DNA of 64,000 bases from Adiantum capillus-veneris (GCA_014529385.2 CM043956.1:91900721-91964720), one strand, 5' to 3'; positions 9,895 through 22,583 are shown, counted from the stretch's first letter. Made by a program: numbers and translations. Notes: generated by a model from the sequence alone, not told the origin.

Positions 9895-12800
9895 ATGGAA
9901 AGCCAACGCCAAATTTCTGGGTATCCCCTTTTCTTTGGAGAGCCTGGAGAGGATGCAGAATTATTTTTAGCAAATTTCAAGATGTCTTGCCGTATCAAGA
10001 GGATAGTAACCGATCAAGAACGTGTAGAAATGTTTGAGGTGGTCCTTAGGAAAGATGCTAGTACTTGGTTTGACTCTTTGCCTTAGGAAGTTAAGGGGAA
10101 TTACACAGAAGTTTTGAATCGTTTTAAGAGATACTTCTTTGATCCCCAAAACACTCAAAAACTATGGCAAGACATTGTTTCTCATAAGCAAAAAGACTTA
10201 GATGACTACTACTTGTACAAGCAAGAGTTTCTACGTCTTTGGGCTCTATGGATACGAAATGTTGCTAACCCTGGTGATGGTGCAGAATTTCTAAAGAAGG
10301 AGAGGTTCATAGCCGGACTCTTTCCTGACCTTAAGGTAAAAGTTGAGGCGGTTGCACCTGCTACCTTTGATGCAGCTGAAACTAGGGCTGCTGAGAAGTA
10401 TAGGAAACTCAAGTGCTTAAGGGGAGAGGTTCCAATAGAAGGTCTTACACCCAAAGGTAAGTCACAAGCATCAACATCTAGGGAGCTTCCTGAGGTAATG
10501 TTTGAAGTGATTGAGAAGTTAAATGAATCCTTAAGCAGCCTGTCAATTCACCTTGCACAAGCCGTAGGTCCAAAGGGACAAGCAAAGAAGTCTGAAGAGC
10601 GAGACCCACGACCTAGGAGAGTCTTGCAATGTTGGAATTGCGGAGAGTCTGGACATGGGATGTATAATTGTCCTTGGCCCCGTGGGGAGCCAGGGAGACC
10701 TAACTTGAATTACCCAGTGATGAATGCAGGAGAAGGAGCTGGTCAACAACCAAGGCTTCTACAAAGGCCAAATGGACCAAGACCACCTCCACAAGGAGTA
10801 GAAGGAGTTCCACCTTTGCCAGATCCAAATGTGCATGTGGTAGAGGTGACAAACTCAAATGAGGTTGACATGATAGCAAATGGCATTAAGCGTGGCCGAG
10901 GAAAAGGTAAAGAGAAAGAGGGTGTCCCATCACAGAGTGACCATGGACAAGGCAAGAAGGCAAAGGAGACCAAGGAAGCTAAGAGGACTCGGCGTCGTAT
11001 CAATCTCCAAGACTTCCCTCTTGGACATGGTATGGCTCCATACAACCTGTTGGAAGACATGCGAGGTAAGGGCCCTGATATCTCATGGCCTCAGTTTCTT
11101 GCATTATCCCCACAAGTTAGGAGGGATTTAACAAAGGCGGTTAGCACTAGGAGAAAGGTAAAAGAGAGTTTTCCTATTGTAAAAGTTGCACATGCTGAAA
11201 TGAACGAGGATATTACACCTGTGCTAGATTGTTACATAAAAGGAAGATTGGTTAGGAAAGGTCTAGTGGATGGGGGTGCACAAATTTGCATCATGACAGA
11301 AGGGCTCATGCAAAGACTAGGCATGCACATCCATGAGACACCTGAAATCAAAGTGAAAATGGCAAACAATAGCAAGGCTAGGTGCGTAGGCATTTGTAAA
11401 AATGTTTTTGTGGAGGCCTTTGGCATTAAGAAGGCAGTGGATTTCTATGTCATGTCTACCAAGGGAAATGGTTACCCATTTATCCTAGGAAGACCATGGC
11501 TAATGAAAATGCGAGCTTTGCAGGATTGGGAGAGTGGAAAGCTAATTTGCAGGAATGACAATCACAAGAAGGTTGTCTTTGACATGAAGGAGCAATGCCA
11601 AGAGGAGCTCCATGAAGAATCATCTCGAAGTGAGACGGAAGAAAATTGGACTGAAAACACTTGAGAAGAAGAAAGTAGCGGCAGCATTACTGAAGAGGAG
11701 TCCTCCATTGAAGTCATGGGGGTAAGGTTTAAGCCAAACAACCAGGAGACCTCTTCTCGAGGTTTGGAAGAGGTAGGTTCCCAAGAGAACCAAAAGGTGG
11801 AAGATGAAGGAATGCTGGAAGGTATGCTATCAACAACACTTACAAAGGATGAAAGAGAGGAGTTCAAATGTGTGCTAAGGAAGTTTCCTAGGCTTTTTGC
11901 TAAAGACTACACCGACGTGCGTGGAGTAGATGTTGTTCAACACAAGATTGAGTTGAAGCCAGAGGCCACACCTAAGGCTCAAAAGCTACGAAGGCTAGGA
12001 GTCATTAAGGAGCAGGCTCTACTTAAGGAGGTAAGAAAGCTTCTAGCAGCTGGTTTCATTTATCCAGTGGAGAATTCAGAGTGGGTCTCTCCCGTTGTTG
12101 TCACTCCTAAGAAAAACGGCAAGTGGAGGGTGTGTGTGGATTATCGTCCACTTAATGAGGCAACAAAAAGAGATCACTTTCCCCGCCCATTCCAAGATGA
12201 GATACTAAATGAGGTAGCTGGTCATGAGAAGTACACTGTGTGCGATGGTTACTCAGGTTACTTTCAAATAGGGATTGCACTGGAGGATCAATTGAAAACA
12301 ACCTTTATCACTCCTTGGGGTTGTTATGCTTTTAGAGTCATGCCATTTGGTCTGACAAATGCTCCTGCAACATTCCAACGTTTAATGAATATGGTGTTTC
12401 AAGCATTCTTTGGGAAGTCAATTAGGGTGTTCATTGATGATTTCTGTATTTATAGCTCAAAATCATTGCATCTACAAAGGGTAGAAGAAGGTTTAAAGAA
12501 GCTCTACGACATGGGAGGTCAACTCAACCCCGACAAGTGCCACATAGGTGAGGATGAAGTGATCTTGCTCGGTCACAAGGTTTCCTATAAAGGCATTGAG
12601 GTGGATCCTTCAAAGGCAAAGGCTCTTATTGAGCTCCCATCACCGAAGAGTCTTAAGGAGGTCATCTCTTTCATTCAGAAGGTGAAGTATATGTCACGCT
12701 TCATTCACTTAGCCTGGGAGTTGCTTCACCCTTTGCAAAAGTTGACACAACAAGTAGAATTTGCATGGTCTGATGAGCTTGAAGAGTACTTTTGTAACAT

Positions 12801-15174
12801 TAAAGTCATTTTGTCAGAGCTACCAACACTCATGCCTCCTTGTTGGAAGTACACATTCTTTGTTAGCTCTAGTGCTGGGAAAGAAACAATTGGTGCTGTG
12901 TTGCTACAACAAGATCCCCACAGTACAAGGATGCGACCCATCTACTTTGCTAGTAGGGTCATGAATGCTTTGGAGAGAGACTACACAGAAGCAGAACTCA
13001 TGATGCTTTCTCTCATGTTTGCGGTGAGAAAGTTTAGATCCTACCTGCTACCAAAACCTTTTGTAATTCTCACTGCAGAGAATTTGTTCCCTTGGGTGTC
13101 ATCTCAAATGAATCTTAGTACTAGGATCTCAAAGTGGATTATGGAGTTGCAAGAGTTTCAATACTCTTTCAAGGTAGAAGATAGTGTGCGTGCACAATTG
13201 GCAGGGATTCTCACTTATAGGGTGCATGAAAAGGAGATTAAGGTGTTTGAAGTAAAGACCCTACCATTATCACCACCAAAAAGTATTCCTAATGCTTTTA
13301 CCTTTTTCTTTGATGGAGCTTTTCGTCGAGCCACAGGAAAAGCAGGGGGAGGGCTAGTGTTGCTCAACCCAAGTGGAGAGGTGGTCATGAAAGAGAAGTT
13401 CAATCTACCAAGTTCAGCTAGCAACAATGAAGCAGAATATGACACTCTACTTCATGGTTTGAAGATGTGCATTGGCCAAGGGATACAACGTCCCATGGTA
13501 AAAGGAGATGCACTTCTCATTGTTAAACAGATTTTAGGCATTTGGGCATGCAAGAATGAAAGCTTAAGGACAAAAGTTCATGCCATTCGTAGGCTATTTA
13601 ATCAATTTGAGGAGGTGCAATTATATCATATTCCTAGGAAACAAAATGAAGATGCTGATTTACTTGCACAACAAGCCGTTGCATGTGTAAATAAAGAAGT
13701 GCAGGTCATCATGGTGGCGGCTACTGTGAAGCAACCGAGGTACCAGGGATTGGAGTCATTGGCTCCCATCATTGGCTACATTTTGGATGGTGAGTTTCCA
13801 CCAGACTTCACAAAAGCTCAGAAGAGGAGACTCATGAAGAAGGCAAGCATGTATCTCTTCCTAGAAGGCTCCCTCTATCAAAGAGGGAAGGATCAAGTAT
13901 GCAGAAGAGTACCAACTATTGAGGAAATTCCAGCCATTCTAAAAGGTTTGCACGAAGAAGCATGTGGTGGTCATTTTGCCCAAGAATTAACTGTGAAGAA
14001 GATTTTGCTTGCAGGGTATGTTTGGCCAAGCTTGCATGTGGATGTTCAACATTGGTGTAAAAGCTGTCACAATTGTCAGATAAATGGAAATAGAAGGTTG
14101 GTGCATGGCCCGAGGCAAATAGTGATTGCAAATGGACCCTTTGAAAAGTGGGGCATTGATGCCATGGGTCCTCTGCCTAGGACAAAAAATGGTAAACTCT
14201 ACATTCTAGTGGCTGTAGACTATATGACTAGGTGGGTGGAAGCTCAAAGTGTGGCAAGAGTGAATGAGAGGACAGTTAGCAAGTTTGTGTACAATCACAT
14301 TTGTTGCAGATTTGGCACACCTTTGGAGATTGTTTTTGATAATGGTCCAGGGTTTAGGAAGGGCTTTCTCACATAAGTCTGTGAAGTACTTCACATTCTA
14401 CATCGTCACAGTACACCCTACTATCCCCAATCAAATGGTTTGGTAGAAAAAGCTAATGGTGTCATTGCAGGCATCATTAGAAAGATGGTGAAAAATAAGA
14501 CAAAGTTGTGGGATGACTTCTTGGATGGTGCCTTGTGGGCGTATCGAACCACATATAGGGAAGCCACGGAGTTCACACCATTTAACTTGGTCTATGGTCA
14601 AGAGGCTTTACAGCCAATTGAGCTAAACATTCCAACAATGCGACTTCATGGCAAATCAGCACAAGATGATCAAGAAGCATGGATGGATTGACTTCTTACC
14701 TTAGCTGAGCTTGAGTGGAAAAGAGAAGCAGCATACGAGTGCTATAAGAGGAAAGCCACACAGACAAAGGAGAAGCTTGACAAGAAACTGAAGGACAAAG
14801 GCATCAATGAAGGAGATATTGTGCTAAGGTATGACAATCGACTCGATAATCGTTTTGATACCAAATTTGAAACAAGATGGCAAGGGCCATACATAGTCAA
14901 GAAGGCTTTCAATTCAAGTTACTATCAGCTTATGGACTTGAATGGTAAAGAGCACTCCAAGAAAGTAAACGGGTATCGCTTGAAGCCCTATTTGAGTCGC
15001 CTTCTACCAAAGGATCTACCAAAGATCTGTCCAAAGGCCGCTGTCTCATGTAAGTATTGTTACATAAAGCATGAGTGTAACTCTAGCCAAAATTCCGAGG
15101 GGCCAAACAATGAAGATCTTGTCAAGGACTCTGAAGCACTCTCTTTGGAAAAGATGCTCTATGATGGTACATGA
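9895..15174 (+). pseudogene. element B gag-pol polyprotein, single frame with four stop codons
   Basis: One frame of 1,760 codons from ATG 9895 to TGA 15174, broken by stops at 10084 (TAG), 11662 (TGA), 14374 (TAA) and 14689 (TGA), with no frameshift. Domains in order: gag (to about 10440); CCHC knuckle C-W-N-C-G-E-S-G-H-G-M-Y-N-C near 10630; protease with V-D-G-G-A near 11268 and I-L-G-R-P-W near 11483; RT with F-I-D-D-F near 12431; first RNase H (about 12850-13080), which has lost its first acidic residue (S-S-S-A) and its T-D-H (now T-A-E); archaeal-type RNase H with F-F-D-G-A, N-N-E-A-E-Y and K-G-D-A (about 13305-13690); integrase H2C2 (about 13950-14080) and D, D, E at W-G-I-D, F-D-N-G and L-V-E-K-A-N. 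It would copy and integrate the element; as it stands it cannot be fully translated. Confidence 0.9.
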
Positions 15175-15187
15175 ATATACCATCATC

Positions 15188-15202
15188 CAGGGGGAGGGCT
15201 AA
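15188..15202 (+). promoter_or_regulatory. polypurine tract of element B
   Basis: The purine-rich run GGGGGAGGGCTAA directly precedes the 3' LTR, as expected of the plus-strand primer. It follows the gag-pol stop at 15174 closely. Confidence 0.75.
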
Positions 15203-17571
15203 TGATAGCCGTTTTTCGGCTCTTTGTAATTGCCACAGTGAGTTACCTCACCCTACCAAAATCACCCAAACACTGTGGCTATCCCTACCATTTCACTGTA
15301 CATAGGCGTGCGTGAGTCACGGGACTTTTCCCATATCTTCTTTAAAAAAACCCTCAATTAGCTAGTCATTGGGCTAGTTGAGCCAAAAAAATAAAAAATA
15401 AAAAAAAAATAAGTATATTATGGCCCATGCGTATGTAAATATTTCTTTGTATATAGGGCCTAAATAAAAGATTTTTTCATAATTATTTTGATATTTATTT
15501 AAATATTTCTACCTAGGTGTGTGTTATTTATGCTCTGTACATTGCCTCACCATTACCACAATTTTTTTTTACCATTTTTCATACTCTTAATTCCATATAG
15601 AAATATTTTCATGTAAGCTTCTCTTATATTTGGTGTAACTCCACCCCAACAAAAATCCAAAAAAACTAGTTTTATTTATGTGTATATTTTTTCACTATTT
15701 TGATTTTTCCCTTCCTACATCTATTTTGTTTTTTTCTAAAAAATTAGAACACCAAAAATATTTATCTTTTTATGGTAGCCTCATAATGAGAGAGATTTCT
15801 TTTGACCCCTTTATATTTTTTCCACTTATATTATTGACATGTACATATTTTTTAGACCCCTCAATATTTGATTTTCTTAGTTGTACTATTCACTTATATC
15901 CTAATCTCAACAATATCTTCAATTATAGACCTACCAAATAAGGTCAAGGGTAGGTGGCATGCATACATGCACTATGGAGGGCTCACTCTTGGAGGTATTC
16001 AAAAGAATCATCCAAAGAAGGACCCCACAAGGACCTTGCAGTGGAAAAAAACGGTCGGTTTTGCTGAATTTTTTAAAGTTCACTTGCTCTCCGAATTTGA
16101 AAAGGTGATACAAACAAAAGTTGTAGGTCATGGGCTGAACTTTTGCCTCAAAGTTTTTCATATTTTTTTGAGCTACGAGCTGTGAGCTATGATTTTTTTA
16201 GTGGACCCCATTTTTCCCATGCTATGCAGCCACACTCTCTCTTCCACTTTATCATTTTCCTCTTTCACACACACTTCTCCACTCATCATCCCCATCTCTC
16301 TCACCACTCCTCTCTGCACACTACTCACCTTCTCCTCAACCTTGAAGAATAAGAGAAACCATGGTGAACTCATACCTCCCACACACAATTCCATTCCAAA
16401 ATTGACCACCTAGTCTCATTTTTCCTCCTCCAATTTGCCCATATCTATCAAAAAAACCACAAAATTCAGCCTCTTCTCTTAAAAGACAGCATCATGGTGG
16501 TTGATTACTCAGCTTCAATTATCTTGTCTCTCAAGGAAGGTCAAGAGTGGAGAAAAAATGTACCGTCAAAGCTAGTGGACCGTCAACAGGCGTCAAAATC
16601 GGCCCTACTCAAGACACTTGGAGCATCAACCTTGTAAGAAAGCCACCTTTTCTTACCTCTTAAGAGTTTTTTTCTTCCTTATTTGTATCCTACATGGATA
16701 CTCCCATTCTAAATATCCAATTCCATTTGTAAATTAATACTAACTCTACTAACACTAACCCACTATGAAAAGTCCTATCACCTCCATTTCTCTCCTCTCT
16801 CTTTCCTCACCAACTTCTTGATAATTCCAAGCAAAAGAAATTAGATAAATTGCTAAAAATCTAACCCAACCATGGTTAGAGGAGTAACCCTAGCCTTCAA
16901 AATTGCTATAAAAGGAGGGTGTAGCTAGCACAAAGAGGGAGCCATAAGCAAGAGCACTATGCTATAGCTTGAGAAGCCAAGCTCAACCTCTCTAGAAGGA
17001 GCTCTTGAGTGCAAGCTCATTGTCTTATGCATGTGCATGTGTTGTAATAGGGGATTAGCAAGGGAACTCTATGCCATTGTAAGAGAGAGAGTGATCATTC
17101 AATTGAGAGTAGGAAATCTATCATTTCTCCTACTAGTGTAAGCCCAACATTTGTTGAATCAAGGAGGGTGGATTTGGACTAAGCTTGGATATTTTGTCTC
17201 CCTTCCAACGTGAAGTAATGGACAACAATGATGCGTAAGTGTCTTGGTGTTTTTTGTTAAGTTCTTGATAGCTTGTTCTCTGGTGTTGTCATCAACCTAG
17301 CCATAAATCCCACATACTGTAAGAGGGCGACGGGGTGGAGAGAACTCCCCTGGCTTTAAGACAGTGATTGGGGTGGCTTTTCTTGTGATGTGTTGTGGTG
17401 AAATTTACGCAAGCTATGTTGAACAAATACTAATTTCACTTTGATTTGTCATGACAGATTTGTAAGAAGGTATTAATGCAACAAGCACCCCCTCCCCCTT
17501 TCTCTCTCTTTCTTAAATATATAGTTGTGTTTGCTTGATCATTGTCGATACGTTTCAAAGCAGCCCGAGCA

Positions 17572-17621
<50 letters not shown>

Positions 17622-17880
17622 TTTTAAAGTGTGAGAGTGTTCCATTGGTGTTAGGGTTAGTGTAAATTCCTTGCTTGTTTGTGGGTTGCTCTAACGATTC
17701 TCCTCTTTTGCGTCCTAGTTCGCTCTTAAACTAGGTGGTGCCCCTTGTGTAGTTGGGATTTGGCTGTGGGTTTGTTGTTTTGGTTTGTGTTTTGGTGTGC
17801 CCTAGCCCCATTGAGCAGCACGGGAGCCTTGAAGGGTGTCTAGAGGTTGCTCTTCTTGTTGCCCGCCCCGGACCGCCTCA
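15203..17880 (+). repeat. element B 3' LTR
   Basis: A 2,678-bp copy of the 5' LTR, preceded by a purine-rich tract and ending CGCCTCA. Differences from the 5' LTR are mainly single transitions plus small changes in A runs and in the (CT)n tract (about 17574-17619). Confidence 0.95.
16907..16914 (+). promoter_or_regulatory. TATA box in element B 3' LTR
   Basis: TATAAAAG, the counterpart of the box at 8317. In the 3' LTR it could drive transcription outward into element A. Confidence 0.5.
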
Positions 17881-18272
17881 ACATATAGATGCTTCCAATT
17901 TTGCCATTGGATGTATACTAGCTCAACCAGGAGATGGAAAAATTGATTTTCCTATTTCTCATGCTAGCCATAGGTTGAATATGGCAGAGAATAACTATAC
18001 ACAACTGAAAGGGAAGGACTAGGAATGATCTATGCCGTGAAAAAGTATAGACATTACCTATTAGCAAACTAATTTGTGTTCTTTGTGGACCACCAAGCGT
18101 TATTGTACTTAGTCAACAAGCCATGCAACGCAGGAAGAATAGTGAGATGGTTCATCATTCTTCTAGAATTTGATTTCAGTGCAGTTGTGAAAAAGGGCAC
18201 CACTCATCAAAGAGAAGATTATTTGTCAAGGATTGTTTTTGGAGAACCACCTAAGGGTGTAGATGATGATTG
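17881..18272 (+). pseudogene. element A RNase H (3' side of the element B insertion)
   Basis: Immediately after element B the translation resumes with the first RNase H strand (D-A-S-N-F-A-I-G-C-I-L), followed by a conserved S-H-R-L block, Y-A-V-K-K-Y-R-H-Y-L, and F-V-D-H-Q-A-L near 18080-18105. These are the normal RNase H landmarks of a gypsy pol, with the first and last acidic positions kept. A frame change near 18015 and a stop near 18070 interrupt it. Confidence 0.8.
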
Positions 18273-18640
18273 ATGACCATAGCTCAAGTGGATTCACAAA
18301 TTCCACTTCCTATTACAACCAGATTAATTGAGCAATTGGCTATGTATCAATTACTAGCTGAAATATTGTACAAAATAAATCAAGATAGAATATTGCTTTT
18401 ATGCATTAATCTCGAGGAGAAAACCCAATATCTAAGTCAAGCACATATTACTACAGTAGGACTTCACTTTGTGGAAGACCAAACTATGCAAAGGATCTTG
18501 AGACTTAGAGTATTTGGCCAACTATGAGGAGTGATGTTCATTCTTTTGTGAAAAATTGTCCTCAATGTCAAAAACAAGCACCTATACCTCATGTAACATT
18601 GTTCCAAATGTCGTATGTTCCTAAGTGGACTAACTATTTA
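18273..18640 (+). pseudogene. element A first integrase-type zinc-binding module
   Basis: Two frames, 18273-18527 and 18524-18630, together give the H-H-C-C pattern of an integrase N-terminal domain: A-H...G-L-H-F near 18445-18470 and N-C-P-Q-C-Q-K near 18555-18575. A second, better preserved copy of the same module follows at about 18745-18960. In this lineage the first module is followed by a linker containing Y-L-S-S-R and then by the second module. Whether this is a true duplication or a family trait cannot be told from one copy. Confidence 0.6.
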
Positions 18641-19915
18641 GTTACTTACTTATCAAGCCGAAACTTTTTCGAGGATATGAGTAAACGCCGTCAAAGAGCA
18701 ATTGAAACTAAAGCAAGAGACTATGCTCTTATTGGAAACCAATTGTATCGAAGAGGTAAAGATCAACATTTGCGTCTTTGTGCAAATTAAGACGAATATA
18801 TTCCTATTATAGAACAAGCACATGTTGGATTAGTTGGAGGTCACTTTTCTAGTAAGACCACCGCAAGAGCAATCTTAATGGCAGGCATATGGTGGCCAAC
18901 ACTTTTTGCGGATGCTAAGGAATATGTTCAAAGGTGTGATGCATGTCAACGAGCAAAAATGTCAACCCGTGTAGATAGCATGCCCTTAAGACCAATGATG
19001 GAGGCTAGAGCTTTCGCAAAATGGGGTATAGACTTTGTTGGGCCAATACAGTCACCTGCTTATAGAACCCAAGCTCAATATATCATTGTAGCTACGGACT
19101 ATTTGACCAAGTGGACCAAGGCTAAAGCAACTCAAAAGAATGATGCCAGAACCACCGTCGCATTCTTATATGAGTATGTGTTCACAAGATATGGACTGCC
19201 AATAGAAATTGTCAGTGATAGAGGAAATCATTTCCTCAATAAAGTAATTGAGTATTTTCTTACTGAATTTATGATCATCCATAACAAATCGGCTCCCTAT
19301 CACCCACAAGCAAACGGACAAGCTGAGCATACGAATAAAATTCTTAGTTCGGTATTGACTAAATTGATTAGTTCATGAAGGACAGACTGAGAAATGAATC
19401 TCCATGCAGCTCTATGGGCTTATAGAGTTTCATTCAAAACATCTTTAAATGCTACACCCTTTAACCTTGTTTATGGTCTTGATGCCATACTGCCAATAGA
19501 ATTTCTATTGCCGACACTAAGGGTAGCTAAGGATCTTGAGTGGACTAGACATGAATTGTCAGAGAGACTTGAAGATTTGAAAAAGCTAGATGAGCAAAGG
19601 CTAACTACTGTAGTGCACAAAAGTGAAAACAAGAACAATTTTTTGATTCCCATCTAATTACAAAAATCTTCAAAAAAGGAGACTTATTTTTAGTCTATTC
19701 CCTTAAGCAACACATTCCCAAGTTTAAGAAAAAGGAAAACGAACTGTTTATTATTGAAGATGTATCTCTAAGTGGAGCAGTTACGTTGTTCACCCTAGGT
19801 GGTGAACCAATGGCTAATTGGATTAGTGGATGTCATTTAAAGAAGTACAATTTACCACTAATCAATGAATTGCTAGAAAGGATGCATGCAACTAAGCAAA
19901 GAAAGATAAAATGAC
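18641..19915 (+). pseudogene. element A integrase
   Basis: The zinc-binding module has A-H...G-G-H-F and R-C-D-A-C-Q (about 18815-18955). The catalytic core has W-G-I-D-F-V-G-P (about 19021), I-V-S-D-R-G-N-H-F (about 19210) and G-Q-A-E-H-T (about 19318), giving the D, D and E residues. The region 19394-19657 has the usual A-L-W-A-Y-R and F-N-L-V-Y-G blocks. The C-terminal domain (about 19675-19870) has K-K-G-D-L-F-L-V and a G-A-V-T-L-F strand. Stops near 18790, 19378 and 19390 and a frame change near 19650 break it. The protein would insert the element cDNA into the genome. Confidence 0.85.
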
Positions 19916-19952
19916 AGCAGGTTATTGATGAAGCCCAAGAAGAAGCTCGGCT

Positions 19953-21163
19953 TTGAGTACTCAAAAAGAAAGCTGCTCTCGAAATCAACAAATACCTATT
20001 CCCATCAACACTCTGGAAATAGATGACCGACAATGGGAATTGCAGAAAGATGAAATGTCAAGAGATGATGAATGGTTAGATGGAATGGACCTTAGCATCA
20101 AAGTACAGATAAATAATCATAGTACAAATGCATTGGTCGATACAGGAGCTCGAGTAAATGCAGCCAGTTATTCCACATACAAGAAAGCAACAACTCAGTC
20201 TTTGACAGCAGGAATAGCGACTATCAAAGGATACAACAAGAACCCAACACAAACATTGGGAGTAGTCAACTTAAATGTGATAGTACATGGATGTTTATGC
20301 CCTCATCAGTTTGTATGCTTACCAGATGAACACATGAATGAGACGATGATTCTTGGAATCCCATGGATGTAGACTTACAAGGCAGTACCAGATTGGGATA
20401 CCAATCAGCTCAAGCTATCACCTAAAGACAGAGAGCTCATTGTTCCAATTGCACCAAACAAGAAGGAATGCAAAGGAGGTTACCAATAGAACAAACCACG
20501 AAGCAATCAATCTTCTCCATCCTATCGACAAGCAAATGCTACAAGTAGCATGCAAGGAGTCATGCAAATTTGGTACCAAAAGCACAGCTTAAGGACAAGC
20601 CGATTCAAATCTGGGTGCCCAAAACATCATTGACAGCACCAACGACGGTTCCAAGGTTCAAAAACCAAAGAAGAGTATCTTCGAGCAGGGAATCTAACAC
20701 GAAATGGATTTTTTTTTAAAAAAAAGCACTTATCTTCTCTGCAAACTGTAAAACCAATCAAGCAATGGAGAGTTAAGTCTCAGAAGACTTCACCACACCA
20801 TTTTGACCAAGACAAACCAAGATACCAATGGCAGGTAAAAGCTCGACAATCATCATTATTGATACCAACATCTCAAAAAGCCAGCATGCCAAAGCATCCT
20901 GATGGGACAATCAAGCAAAGAGCACACAAGCTACAAGATTTGCTCTTTGGAATACAGCAAAAGAAAACCTCGACATCATAAACCCTTGAGTTAATTACTC
21001 AAGACCTAACTCTTGCACAGCATAATGGTTTGAATTGCATTGATCTTCAAAGCATGGTAGAGCTAACCAAGGCTATGTATAGACACGATTATTCAACCCA
21101 TGCACACAACCGTCCCGGAGTACGCCATCTAAGAGGGAGTGGAAGGGAACTAAGTCATTAAGG
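19953..21163 (+). pseudogene. second retropepsin-like ORF downstream of element A integrase
   Basis: An open stretch of 139 residues (19953-20372) contains A-L-V-D-T-G-A at about 20133-20153 and ends M-I-L-G-I-P-W-M, the two signature motifs of a retroviral-type aspartic protease. The frame then runs on through isolated stops (near 20370, 20490, 20630 and 20980) to 21163 as a basic, glutamine- and serine-rich tail. A protease normally lies before RT, and element A already has one near 4200. This ORF sits directly after the integrase C-terminus. It could be an extra domain of this lineage, or the gag-protease remnant of another element joined here. Confidence 0.55.
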
Positions 21164-22565
21164 GCAATGTTTGAAGAGGGAGAAAAAAAGTTTGATGTTA
21201 ACGTGTGATTTTATGTAAAATTGCCTAATAATTCCCTTAACAAATCATCACAGGGAAAATTTCAATAATAACATCTCCTCGATCAATGTAAATAGTGTAT
21301 ATACTATCAGAAAATCATCAAAAAATAGTCTTTTTTGTTATTTTTTATCATTTTTCTTGATATTGGGACTTAAAAATGAAGAAATCCAACAAACAACAAT
21401 AAAGTTGTGTTTTTCAATGGATTTGCTTCATTATTAGATTTTCATTTCTTTTTTTAGAGTATTTTGTTTTTTTCAATAAACATGTCAAAAATTATGAATA
21501 AATAGCAAATAAGCTCAGATGGAAAAACTGAAGACGTGATGATGATCAGAAGGATAAGACAGACAGACACAAAAAGTCTCAATCAAATCAGCATACGAAA
21601 GCGAGAAGCCTAAATTAGGCGGTCAGACTTACTTTTGCAAAATTCTTGCAGAATGAGCTACAGGAATCTGATTGAAAAAAAAAATTAGTTTAACATAGAA
21701 TTCACGGACTAGTAAGACTAACAGGATAATTTGGAGAAAAATGGTTCGAAAAGTTCGGATATAGATGTCCAGGGTAGTCTAAAATCACCTCATTTCCACT
21801 TGTCGCCTTTGGAGAGAGAGCTTTTCAACCTTCTTCGCGCGTATTTTCTGGAGTCCACATTCGCATGTTTACAACGCCATCTCACACGAGACATGAGGGG
21901 TAAATTCTATACTTATCAATGATCCATTCTGTATGGCCGGTAGCTAGTCTAAACCCCAAGAAAAACCCCTAGAAACCGAGCAGTGCACGAAGACCTACAA
22001 CTAAAAATTGACCATAGCGGCCTGTCAGCTCAACCAAATCAGACGAGACTTGAACTATAGCATGTCCCTAGATGATAGAACACTTATATATCAACAGTTG
22101 ACCATTTGGCAAGGGTCTAGGGGGGTCCCAAGTAGAAACCCTAGGTTTTTGACAGATGCAAGAATTGGATTCTAACTCCACAGACAATTTATAGAGTGGG
22201 TCTATACACAATGTATATGGTTGGTTTCATACAATTAGTAAGGCAAGCCCTCAGAAATCAAAAAACAGCTCGAAGGCTACAAAGCGTCAAATTTGACATG
22301 CGTAGTTAAACTGACCCCAAATGGGCCAAAACTAAATGAGTTGCTTTCAGGATTATGTAGCGGACAAGTCCATAGCCTCAAAAGTGACTAACCAGCTCCA
22401 CATGCCATGTAGTCACAAAAATCGATGATTTCATAGTCGACATAGCACAAAGTGATGCCGACAGCACAAAACTTTACCAAAAATTCAATTTAGGACTTGT
22501 TTTAGGTGTATAGAATATGTTTATGTCAAAATTTTCAAGTTTTACAAAAAAAAGTTGACTGCTGT

Positions 22566-22583
22566 AAATAATCGTGATTATTT
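22566..22583. repeat. inverted repeat AAATAATC-GT-GATTATTT
   Basis: A perfect 8-bp inverted repeat with a 2-bp centre, preceded by CTGT and followed by GCTTTTG. The flanks are shared with the copy at 23142. Confidence 0.8.

Larger units (their letters stand above)
6612..17880 (+). mobile_element. element B: full-length Tat-type Ty3/gypsy retrotransposon
   Basis: The element is 11,269 bp long, with LTRs at 6612-9282 and 15203-17880 that begin TGATAGCC and end CGCCTCA. It is flanked by ACAT on both sides (6608-6611 and 17881-17884), read here as a 4-bp target duplication. Removing the element and one ACAT restores the RT-RNase H frame of element A, so A is older. By eye the LTRs differ at about two dozen places, roughly 1 percent. 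Inside are a leader with two small related ORFs, one gag-pol frame, and a purine tract. The second, archaeal-type RNase H between the first RNase H and the integrase marks the Tat lineage. Confidence 0.95.
675..21163 (+). mobile_element. element A: decayed Ty3/gypsy retrotransposon, split by element B
   Basis: In order on the plus strand it carries a gag-like region, a zinc knuckle, a retropepsin-like segment, reverse transcriptase, (element B insertion), RNase H, two integrase-type zinc-binding modules, an integrase core, the integrase C-terminal domain and then a second retropepsin-like ORF. RT before integrase is the Ty3/gypsy order. Many stops and several frameshifts show it is dead. I could not find its LTR borders. 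The noncoding DNA at 21164-23900 may hold its 3' LTR, and the 5' LTR is not recognisable in the window. The limits given are those of the coding remnants. Confidence 0.75.
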
